From Nitrospirota bacterium (GTDB lineage: Bacteria > Patescibacteriota > Gracilibacteria > UBA1369 > LOWO2-01-FULL-3), in NCBI GenBank assembly GCA_011682355.1, contig JAACEU010000047.1:1-5566 (forward strand): DNA of 5,566 nucleotides. The letters are read 5' to 3'. Positions 1-5,537 of the stretch are shown here, one piece after another; within the stretch, counting starts at the first letter, position 1, and each line of letters begins with the position of its first letter. Under the pieces are notes generated by a model. That model searched no databases, was not told the DNA's origin, and saw only the letters and a program-made list of their open reading frames with translations. Both the position numbers and the translations under genes were made by a program.

Positions 1-773
1 TTTTGAAAAATATTGCTTTTAAAAAGATCAAAGGTAAGCTAATTAATCGTTTTAAAAGGGCGTTTAACTCGTTTGATGACCTATTTGTGGCGATAGGAGA
101 GGGAGCTGTGAAGACCGTAGATGTCACAAAATTTCTGAGAAAGGGGGGAAAACGAGATTTTTCCGGAATTAGAGTGGACGTCAAAGTTTTGGCTAAGAAT
201 AGTTTTGGTCTAATGAAAGATATTTCAGCGGTTTTTTATAAATATTCTTCGAGCTTGATATCTATGAAGGCGTGGACCTCACATAAATTTCGGGAGGCAT
301 GTTTTTATGTGCGGATTGTTGTGAGGGATATTGCTGACATTGGCCATATTTTTGAAGAATTGGAGCAAATCGAAAATGTGAAGGAGGTTTATAGAGTTCC
401 TTATACAAAACTGTATTTGAGTTATGCAATCGCAGTTGTCACCGGTGTGGTTTGGTTTTTCCATCCGCTTTTGCTAAAGATTGTTGATCCGACAAGTATA
501 CTAACTGATTTCATTTCGTATGCCGGGGTATTGGCGTTGCTTGTAATGGCTATTTCTGTTACCAGCTTAATAAAGAATTATATTCCGTATGCGCGAAGGA
601 AAAAGTTGATTTGGGCTTTGGTTTTTGGAATTCCGCTTCTTGGGATTGCAACATTGTTTTTGGAGTTGAGGCTTTTGGATATTCAAAGGGACTGGCTTCC
701 AATTATGATTGAGCTGGTGATTATTTATTTTTATTTGGTGAAAAGTTTCTGGGAGCTGAAGAAGTATTCCTAG
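1..773 (+). CDS. RelA/SpoT-like protein, C-terminal part (ACT domain plus four membrane helices); 5' end outside window
   Basis: The frame is open from the window edge, so the TTG at position 3 is probably not the real start; residues are counted from it. Residues about 10-45 resemble the end of the helical region of long Rel/SpoT proteins, with the SFDDLFVAIGEG stretch matching the family's 'sLeDLLaAvGyG' pattern. Residues about 56-132 form a recognisable ACT/RRM domain (VDVKVLAKNSFGLMKDISAVF, ending IENVKEVYRV). Rel proteins make or degrade (p)ppGpp, and this C-terminal half senses ribosome or ligand state. Two things are odd. The zinc-finger/RIS domain with its CCxPxxGD motif, normally between helical region and ACT, is absent. 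After the ACT domain come four hydrophobic segments (about 137-157, 167-190, 202-224, 230-249), so the protein is probably membrane-anchored. Catalytic domains cannot be seen here. The gene converges on ychF with a 10-bp gap. A stand-alone ACT-membrane protein remains possible. Confidence 0.7.
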   Translation, partial: LKNIAFKKIKGKLINRFKRAFNSFDDLFVAIGEGAVKTVDVTKFLRKGGKRDFSGIRVDVKVLAKNSFGLMKDISAVFYKYSSSLISMKAWTSHKFREACFYVRIVVRDIADIGHIFEELEQIENVKEVYRVPYTKLYLSYAIAVVTGVVWFFHPLLLKIVDPTSILTDFISYAGVLALLVMAISVTSLIKNYIPYARRKKLIWALVFGIPLLGIATLFLELRLLDIQRDWLPIMIELVIIYFYLVKSFWELKKYS

Positions 774-783
774 GGCGGCTTTC

Positions 784-1881
784 TTAAGGCGAGAACCTGA
801 AATGCATTACGTCTCCGTCTTTTACTTTGTATTCTTTTCCTTCAATTCTTAGGAGGCCTTTTTCGCGGGCTTTTCCTTCTCCACCTGATTCGTGAAGATC
901 CTTCCAATCTACTACTTCCGCTTTTATGAAACCTTTTTCGAAGTCGGTGTGGATCTTGCCTGCCGCTTTAGGGGCAGATGCTCCTCTTTCGACAGTCCAG
1001 GCTCGAGTTTCTTGTGGTCCGGAGGTAAAGAATGTGATGAGACCGAGGGTGTCGTAGGCTTTTGTAATTAATGTATTTAATCCGGTTTCGTCCAAGCCAA
1101 GTTCTTTTAGATATTCTGTTGCTTCTTCCGGTCCAAAATCCCCTAATTCTTCTTCTACTTTTGCACATATTGGGATGATTTTGTCATGGGAGTCCAATCC
1201 AAGGTCTTGTGCATATTTTTGTATGTCAATTCCAGATGATAATTCGTCTTCGTGAAGATTTATAATGTAGAGATGTGGCTTAATCGTAAGCAAGTGCAGA
1301 TCACGCAGCATTTCGCGTTCTTCTTCTTCAAACGATAGATTGCTGGCCAATTTTCCAGATTTCAGCTCATCTATAACTCTGTTCAAGAGTGCGGCATATT
1401 GTATTTTTTCTTTTTCTCCGGATTTCGCATCCGATTCAGCTTTTCCTATTCGATTTTCCATTGTTTGAATGTCTGCGAGTAGAAGTTCTGACTCTATCAC
1501 TTCCCTATCCAATTTTGGGTCCGCTTCTGAGTGAACGTGCGTGACATTTGGATCTTCGAAGAAACGAACTACGTGCCCTATGGTGTCACATTCTCTTATG
1601 TTTGAGAGGAATTTGTTTCCGAGTCCTTCGCCCGAGCTCGCTCCTTTTACTAAACCTGCAATATCTACAAATTCTATTGCTGTTGGGATAACTTTTTCCG
1701 ACTTTGATGTTTCGGCAAGGTTATGAAGCCTTTGATCAGGGACTTCCACTATTCCGATATTGGGATCAATTGTACAAAATGGATAATTCGCGGCTTGAGC
1801 ACTTTTTGTACGTGTAAGAGCGTTGAAAAGTGTTGATTTTCCCACGTTTGGAAGCCCTACTATTCCTATTTTAAGTGCCAT
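784..1881 (-). CDS. ychF: Ribosome-binding ATPase YchF (Obg/OLA1-type P-loop protein)
   Basis: This 365-residue protein is close to the usual YchF length (about 363). YchF is a cytoplasmic P-loop ATPase of the Obg class that binds ribosomes and is linked to translation and stress responses. Visible motifs are the P-loop GLPNVGKST (residues 9-17), the G3 motif with family signature DIAGLVKGASSGEGLGNKFL (73-92), the nucleotide-specificity motif NLHE (208-211), which replaces NKxD as in ATP-preferring YchF/OLA1, and a C-terminal TGS domain (about 282-365) with RAWT, AGKIHTDFEKGFI and VKDGDVMHF. The ATG at 1881 is chosen because MALKIGIVGLPNVGKS is the family N-terminus; the frame stays open to 2013 but that extension has no family counterpart. 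The gene overlaps the end of aroD by 16 nt and has no Shine-Dalgarno sequence, so translational coupling is likely. It is the last gene of a three-gene operon. Confidence 0.97.
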   Translation of the reverse strand: MALKIGIVGLPNVGKSTLFNALTRTKSAQAANYPFCTIDPNIGIVEVPDQRLHNLAETSKSEKVIPTAIEFVDIAGLVKGASSGEGLGNKFLSNIRECDTIGHVVRFFEDPNVTHVHSEADPKLDREVIESELLLADIQTMENRIGKAESDAKSGEKEKIQYAALLNRVIDELKSGKLASNLSFEEEEREMLRDLHLLTIKPHLYIINLHEDELSSGIDIQKYAQDLGLDSHDKIIPICAKVEEELGDFGPEEATEYLKELGLDETGLNTLITKAYDTLGLITFFTSGPQETRAWTVERGASAPKAAGKIHTDFEKGFIKAEVVDWKDLHESGGEGKAREKGLLRIEGKEYKVKDGDVMHFRFSP

Positions 1882-2483
1882 TGTAGTTGTTTTACGGTTA
1901 ATTGTCCTGGTGCGGACGCGTCTGATTCCTTTATTGGTGCGTACATTAAGTAATTCCCCAATATAAGTCCAGCTGTTCTGGTTATTTGCCCTTTTTCTCC
2001 CATGCAAATGCAAATTGCTCTTTCTCCTTTTTTGTGAAGTTCGCTGAGGAAGCTGAGCATTCTGATGCTGTCTTCGAAATCATTTGCTTGTGTCGCTATC
2101 TTTATAATGTCGGCACCTTTGGATTTTATTTTTTTTGCTAATGCTTTTAATGTTTTGGTTGATGGAGTTTCCTTGAAGTTGTGACAAGAAATTATCAGAG
2201 AAGTCTTTGGTCCTATTTTCTTTGTAAATTTTGATGGAGTGTCTATGTCGAGGTCAATGTATTCCGGTTTGAATTTTAGGATGGCATCAATATTTTCTAT
2301 ATTTTGACATTTATATATGAATGGATGTGGTTTTATTGCGAATATATTTTTTAAATCTTTATTATTTAGTGATTTTAGTTCGTCAAACCAAACCTCAATA
2401 ACCTCAACATGTTTTTGAGCGTCTTTTATGGCTTTTATCAGAGAACCGGTTGTTTTCTTTTTGATTGGTGCACAAATCATCAT
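1866..2483 (-). CDS. aroD: Type I 3-dehydroquinate dehydratase (shikimate pathway)
   Basis: Type I dehydroquinase removes water from 3-dehydroquinate to give 3-dehydroshikimate through a Schiff base on lysine. The protein has 205 residues, shorter than E. coli AroD (252). It shows the catalytic histidine in SCHNF (His101), the Schiff-base lysine in ADIIKIATQAN (Lys128), the carboxylate-binding arginine in MGEKGQITR (Arg169) and the closing loop SAPGQLTV (190-197). At the N-terminus the family 'ExRxD' motif reads EVWFD (30-34), so the usual arginine (Arg48 in E. coli/Salmonella) is Trp32. The later strand, normally containing a second substrate arginine (Arg82), reads AIKPHP (49-54). These changes may alter substrate binding; the core catalytic residues are intact, so dehydroquinase remains the best call. 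Two adjacent ATGs (2483 and 2480) could start it; the first forms an ATGA overlap with the upstream transporter's stop. No Shine-Dalgarno sequence is seen, which suggests coupling. Confidence 0.9.
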   Translation of the reverse strand: MMICAPIKKKTTGSLIKAIKDAQKHVEVIEVWFDELKSLNNKDLKNIFAIKPHPFIYKCQNIENIDAILKFKPEYIDLDIDTPSKFTKKIGPKTSLIISCHNFKETPSTKTLKALAKKIKSKGADIIKIATQANDFEDSIRMLSFLSELHKKGERAICICMGEKGQITRTAGLILGNYLMYAPIKESDASAPGQLTVKQLQWHLK

Positions 2484-3688
2484 GTATCTATCAATAATAG
2501 TTTTATTGCTTCTTCGGCGGTTTTTATTCCTGCGAGATTCGGATATATCTGTATGTGGTGCGTTCTCCTGAGATTGTAATAAATTAGCGAATGGAGTTTG
2601 TTGTTTATAATTATTTTCACCTTTTCTTTTTTCAAAAATTCAGCAAATTCTATAGGTTTCTTGCTTTTCTCTGATAGTTTTTTGATATAAAAGTCTGTGA
2701 TCCTTCCATTTGAAACTCGTGCAAAAAGATATGCATTTGTTTTCTTCAAATTGGATGCAATTTTTGCCTTTAATGACCTTCCCGATTCTATTGGAACGGC
2801 AATTTTTATATTCTTTTCCTTTGTAATATGTGTGTAGATAGGAAAATCTCGAATATAGGGATCTAATTTCATTATTTTATCATTCAACAAGTCCAGTTCT
2901 TCTCTTAAATCTTTTATTTCAGCAAATGGATTTAATTCTACAAACGCCTCTCCAAAAATAAATGTTCCCGCCCTTCTGAGTCTGATTTTGTTTACCTTTG
3001 TAATCAGATCTTTTTCTTTTCTGAATTCTTTGCGAATTTTTCGTACCAATGATGGATTGTCCCAATAATCCAAAAGAAAAAATAATGACTCTTTTGCGCT
3101 TGATAGCCCAACTTTTAAAATTAGAGTCGAAATTAGGATAGTTACCACACTTTCGACGTATGGTATTTGCTGATAGTTGGCGATGATTGATACCAGTACG
3201 ATAAATCCTGCAAAAACATCCATTTTTTTCTCTCTGGCATTTGCTATTAGAGATAATGAGTTTGCGTTTTCTCCGGCTTTTTTTAGTTTTTTATATAATC
3301 TGATAGAAAATACAATTGCTATTATTGTGGTGGTAATGGCAAACGGCTTGTGAACACCTTCCTTCATTACACCTATATTATTTATTGCTCTGCTTAAAAT
3401 CGCATATCCTGCGTAGATTGTTCCCAGTGAGACAAATAACGCCGCGAATGTTTCTATTTTGTAATATCCGTATTTGAATTTTTTATCTGCGCTCTTCCGC
3501 GACAATCTAAGTCCAAAGTATGAAGCAAACAGACCTAATGTATCAGCAAAAGTCGATATAGCATCAGCGATAATGACAGTCATTCCCGTTAGGAGTCCTG
3601 CGGCTAATTTGATGATTCCAAGTAGCAAGAGATGTCCCATTGCTTGTCTTGAGACTTTTTCACCCTCTTTGAGAGCCATTTTACTCAT
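2480..3688 (-). CDS. CDF-family cation transporter fused to a C-terminal NifX/NifB-like (dinitrogenase cofactor-type) domain
   Basis: This 402-residue membrane protein has about six helices (roughly 17-40, 43-61, 80-100, 115-131, 156-171, 178-196) and the CDF signature region GYYKIETFAAL (74-84). CDF proteins export divalent metals (Zn, Fe, Mn, Co, Cd) in exchange for protons. By alignment with YiiP (Asp45, Asp49, His153, Asp157), the transport site here reads Ser45, Asp49, Glu153, Asp157, so the metal preference cannot be assumed. Residues about 210-290 match the cytoplasmic CDF tail. Residues about 294-400 begin IKIAVPIE and end TAEEAIKLLL, the typical frame of the NifX/NifB cofactor-binding fold. 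The ATG at 3688 is preferred because a promoter lies just upstream. A TTG at 3724 would add 12 residues but overlaps the -35 box, and ATG 3679 is also possible. It is the first gene of the operon; its TGA overlaps the aroD start by 4 nt. Confidence 0.88.
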   Translation of the reverse strand: MSKMALKEGEKVSRQAMGHLLLLGIIKLAAGLLTGMTVIIADAISTFADTLGLFASYFGLRLSRKSADKKFKYGYYKIETFAALFVSLGTIYAGYAILSRAINNIGVMKEGVHKPFAITTTIIAIVFSIRLYKKLKKAGENANSLSLIANAREKKMDVFAGFIVLVSIIANYQQIPYVESVVTILISTLILKVGLSSAKESLFFLLDYWDNPSLVRKIRKEFRKEKDLITKVNKIRLRRAGTFIFGEAFVELNPFAEIKDLREELDLLNDKIMKLDPYIRDFPIYTHITKEKNIKIAVPIESGRSLKAKIASNLKKTNAYLFARVSNGRITDFYIKKLSEKSKKPIEFAEFLKKEKVKIIINNKLHSLIYYNLRRTHHIQIYPNLAGIKTAEEAIKLLLIDT

Positions 3689-3694
3689 GAGTGC

Positions 3695-3724
3695 ATTGTA
3701 TATAAAAAAACCATTCGTGAGCAA
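3695..3724 (-). promoter_or_regulatory. Predicted sigma70-like promoter of the cdf-aroD-ychF operon
   Basis: On the minus strand, TTGCTC (3724-3719) is followed after 18 bp by TACAAT (3700-3695), which matches five of six positions of the -10 consensus. The spacer contains a run of seven T. Only six bases separate the -10 box from the ATG at 3688, so transcription should begin at or next to the start codon and give a leaderless mRNA. The -35 match is weak (three of six). Confidence 0.45.
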
Positions 3725-3781
3725 CCGTTTAATGGGGAAAGGGGCATTTTCGCTTTACATTTTCCCGTTTATGAATATACT

Positions 3782-3810
3782 TTGTATCCGTTAGTCTTAT
3801 GACCTATAAA
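3782..3810 (+). promoter_or_regulatory. Predicted promoter of the small lipoprotein gene
   Basis: TTGTAT (3782-3787) and TATAAA (3805-3810) are separated by 17 bp, and transcription would start near 3817, about 19 nt before the ATG. A second candidate -10, TATTAT at 3815-3820, has no good -35. The region is very AT-rich, so chance matches are easy. The promoter diverges from that of the cdf operon; no clear operator palindrome was seen in the 147 bp between the two genes. Confidence 0.35.
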
Positions 3811-3835
3811 ATCATATTATTTAATTTCATATATC

Positions 3836-4084
3836 ATGAAAAAATTCTTTGTAACTCTAGCACTTCTTGGTATGGCTTCCGTGCTTTTCGCAGGATGTTT
3901 GCCTGTAGCGGAAGAAACTGCTGACGACGTTGTGGCTGAAGAAGAAGTGGCTAATGACACTGAAGTGGTAGAGCCTGAAGTAGCTGAAGAAGAAGCTACT
4001 GATGATGCCGCTGAAGAAGTGGCTGAAGAAGAAGCTACTGATGATGCCGCTGAAGAAGTGGCTGAAGAAGAACCAGCTGCATAA
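3836..4084 (+). CDS. Small, highly acidic repeat-containing lipoprotein
   Basis: The 82-residue product begins with a clear export signal: MKK, a hydrophobic stretch (residues 4-19) and a lipobox ending LFAG-Cys21. It should be lipid-anchored outside the cytoplasmic membrane. The mature part (62 residues) contains 28 Asp/Glu and no Lys or Arg, rich in Ala and Val, and is expected to be disordered. It includes two exact copies of a 13-residue unit (AEEEATDDAAEEV, residues 50-75) plus a partial third. No catalytic domain is visible and the function is unknown; a role as an acidic cell-surface spacer or cation-binding tail is only a guess. The start ATG is fixed by the signal peptide. No Shine-Dalgarno sequence precedes it. 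The gene is monocistronic, with its own candidate promoter and a terminator directly after it. Confidence 0.8.
   Translation: MKKFFVTLALLGMASVLFAGCLPVAEETADDVVAEEEVANDTEVVEPEVAEEEATDDAAEEVAEEEATDDAAEEVAEEEPAA
3983..4072 (+). repeat. In-frame 39-bp tandem repeat, about 2.3 copies
   Basis: Two base-for-base identical 39-bp units lie at 3983-4021 and 4022-4060, followed by the first 12 bases of a third (4061-4072). Each encodes 13 residues and keeps the reading frame of the lipoprotein. The lack of any synonymous difference suggests a recent duplication by slippage or unequal recombination, so copy number may vary between strains. Confidence 0.9.
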
Positions 4085-4100
4085 CAGAATGCAACTCAAT

Positions 4101-4144
4101 AAAAGACGGAGCCTATGGTATAGTAACCTTAAGCTTCGTTTTTT
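4101..4144 (+). terminator. Rho-independent terminator after the lipoprotein gene
   Basis: A hairpin runs from 4106 to 4139. ACGGAGC pairs with GCTTCGT (one G-U), then TA with TA and GGT with ACC, separated by single mismatches, closing on a loop of about six bases. Six T (4139-4144) follow, and AAAA before the stem can pair with them, so it may also act on the minus strand. It starts 16 bp after the stop codon and separates the lipoprotein from the sugar cassette. Confidence 0.85.
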
Positions 4145-4165
4145 ATTATGTAAGTTTATTGTGAT

Positions 4166-5164
4166 ATGAAGATTTTGGTGACAGGTGGTGCAGGATTTGT
4201 GGGAGTGAATTTGTGTAAAAGGCTTCTTAGTGAGGGTGAAAATGTTGTTTGTTTGGATAATTTTTACAGTTCATCTGAAAAGAATTTGGATTTTCTTCGT
4301 ATGAATTCGCTCCGCTCATGCTCTGCTCGCCTTAGCTCGCAAGCGCGTCCGCTTTGCTGCCGCGTGGGGGACGGTTTTGAATTTGTGAAACACGATCTGA
4401 TAGATCCCTTGCCGGAGTCGGTATTAAATAATGACTTTGACCAGATATATCATTTGGCATGCCCGGCTTCGCCTCCTCATTATCAAAAAGATCATATCTA
4501 CACATTGAAAGTAAATTTCATTGGAACTTTGAATGTCCTGGAACTGGCTCGCAAGCATGGTTCTAAAATTCTTTATACTTCTACGTCCGAAGTTTATGGA
4601 GATCCTGAAGTTTCTCCTCAAAACGAAGAATACCGAGGGAATGTAAACCCACATGGAATCAGAAGTTGTTATGATGAGGGAAAGCGTGTTGGAGAAAGCC
4701 TTTGTATGAATTATTTCAGACAATACGATCTCCCCGTTCGGATAGTCAGAATTTTTAATACTTATGGCCCTTATATGGATAGGGAGGATGGGCGTGCAGT
4801 TTCGAATTTCATTGTTCAAGCTTTGCAGGGAGAGGACATCACTATTTATGGTGATGGATCCCAAACTCGCAGTTTCCAATATGTTGATGATCTTCTCGAA
4901 GGGATGATCCGGTTCATGAACTCTGAGGAAAACTTTCCCGGGCCGGTGAATTTTGGCAATCCTCATGAAATTACTATCAAAGAATTGGCAGATAATGTAA
5001 TTTCTCTTACCGGATCCAAATCTCAGCTGAAGTTTTCCGATCTGCCTCAAGACGATCCACTCCAGAGAAAACCCGATATTGCACTTGCAAAGGATAAGTT
5101 TGATTGGGAACCACAAATTGGTCTGGAAGAAGGTCTAAAAAAGACAATTGAGTATTTCAGTTAA
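4166..5164 (+). CDS. UDP-glucuronate decarboxylase-like NAD-dependent SDR enzyme (UDP-xylose synthase type)
   Basis: UDP-glucuronate decarboxylase converts UDP-glucuronate to UDP-xylose (or the 4-keto intermediate) with bound NAD, in the cytoplasm. The 332-residue protein has the Rossmann motif TGGAGFVG (6-13), the NAD-ribose aspartate in DNF (31-33), the family-specific CPASPPHYQKD (99-109), TSTSEVYGDP (138-147), the catalytic pair Tyr169/Lys173 in SCYDEGKR, RIFNTYGP (195-202), and Arg235 in TRSFQYV, which aligns with the decarboxylase arginine of ArnA. The sequence fits UXS better than dTDP-glucose dehydratase or UDP-galactose epimerase. Residues about 46-70 are an extra segment absent from the family; removing about 22 residues gives the usual length near 310. 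The ATG at 4166 sits directly before the Rossmann strand, without a Shine-Dalgarno sequence. TATTAT at 4144-4149 could be a -10 box but lacks a clear -35. A flippase-like gene follows after 19 bp. Confidence 0.88.
   Translation: MKILVTGGAGFVGVNLCKRLLSEGENVVCLDNFYSSSEKNLDFLRMNSLRSCSARLSSQARPLCCRVGDGFEFVKHDLIDPLPESVLNNDFDQIYHLACPASPPHYQKDHIYTLKVNFIGTLNVLELARKHGSKILYTSTSEVYGDPEVSPQNEEYRGNVNPHGIRSCYDEGKRVGESLCMNYFRQYDLPVRIVRIFNTYGPYMDREDGRAVSNFIVQALQGEDITIYGDGSQTRSFQYVDDLLEGMIRFMNSEENFPGPVNFGNPHEITIKELADNVISLTGSKSQLKFSDLPQDDPLQRKPDIALAKDKFDWEPQIGLEEGLKKTIEYFS
4301..4375 (+). repeat. GC-rich in-frame insertion in the decarboxylase gene, possible palindromic/dispersed repeat
   Basis: This segment is about 64% GC by hand count, against about 26% in the 50 bases before it and about 43% in the 40 bases after. 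It encodes residues about 46-70, rich in Arg, Ser and Cys, which fall between NLDFL and FEFVKHDL. UXS proteins usually have only a few residues there. It contains two GCTCGC copies 10 bp apart (4325-4330, 4335-4340) and a hairpin at 4339-4357 (AAGCG, CGTC loop, CGCTT, extended by GC across a bulged T). Exact borders are uncertain. The frame is kept. Confidence 0.6.
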
Positions 5165-5183
5165 GTAGTATAAATTGGTCGCA

Positions 5184-5537
5184 ATGGGAAATATTTTTAT
5201 TCTAATCAGTATTGCTTTTAATGTTGCCGGTCAGAGTGTTCTGAAGACCGGAGTGAATAAGCTTGGGGCGTTGGCGCTGAATTTTGCGAGTATTTTCAAG
5301 GCCTTTACTTCACCTGTTGTGCTCGGAGGGCTCTTTTTGTATTTGATTGGAAGTGTCTTTTGGATTTTGGCTCTATCTCATAAAGATTTGAGTTATGCGT
5401 ATCCTATGCTTAGCATCGGCTATTTGGCTATAATTTTTGTATCGTGGGCATTTCTCGGAGAACAGATAACTCTGATTAAAATCTTTGGGGTTTTGTTTAT
5501 CTCATTTGGAATAGTTCTTGTATTTAAAAGCGCATGA
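5184..5537 (+). CDS. Four-helix small DMT protein, ArnE/EamA-like (probable lipid-linked sugar flippase subunit)
   Basis: The 117-residue protein has four predicted helices (about 2-22, 43-64, 69-91, 96-115), the size of SMR and ArnE/ArnF proteins. NVAGQSVLK in helix 1 and YAYPMLS (71-77) in helix 3 resemble ArnE ('SVAGQ...', 'IAYPMLS'). The glutamate essential in SMR drug pumps (EmrE Glu14) aligns with Asn13, which argues against a multidrug pump. ArnE/ArnF move undecaprenyl-phosphate-aminoarabinose across the membrane; the substrate here is unknown. The ATG at 5184 is chosen over the TTG at 5175, which would add three residues. Neither has a Shine-Dalgarno sequence; TATAAA at 5169-5174 could be a weak -10 box. 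The gene lies 19 bp after the decarboxylase and its TGA overlaps the next start (ATGA). It probably forms an operon with both neighbours. Confidence 0.78.
   Translation: MGNIFILISIAFNVAGQSVLKTGVNKLGALALNFASIFKAFTSPVVLGGLFLYLIGSVFWILALSHKDLSYAYPMLSIGYLAIIFVSWAFLGEQITLIKIFGVLFISFGIVLVFKSA

Noticed and set aside
774..783. Bidirectional terminator between rel-like gene and ychF
   Set aside because: The gap is only 10 bp and I found no convincing hairpin with a T-run there.
1882..2013. N-terminal extension of YchF by 44 residues (start at 2013)
   Set aside because: The extension lies inside aroD in another frame, and YchF proteins start directly before the first strand and P-loop, as the ATG at 1881 does.
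2480..2483. TGA read as glycine (code 25, as in Gracilibacteria)
   Set aside because: TGA falls at the natural end of the CDF protein and of the flippase, both in ATGA overlaps, and no gene here uses internal TGA codons.
3689..3724. TTG start of the CDF protein at 3724
   Set aside because: It overlaps the predicted -35 box and has no ribosome site; the ATG at 3688 gives a normal cytoplasmic N-terminus.
3983..4072. CRISPR-like repeat
   Set aside because: The units are directly adjacent without spacers, keep codon phase and encode protein.
3857..4099. Minus-strand open frame opposite the lipoprotein, rich in Phe and Ser
   Set aside because: Its composition is simply the complement of the Glu/Ala repeat; the plus strand has a signal peptide, lipobox and terminator.
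4424..5116. Minus-strand open frame of 230 codons
   Set aside because: It lies wholly opposite the well-conserved decarboxylase gene and its translation shows no recognisable domain, so it is a shadow.
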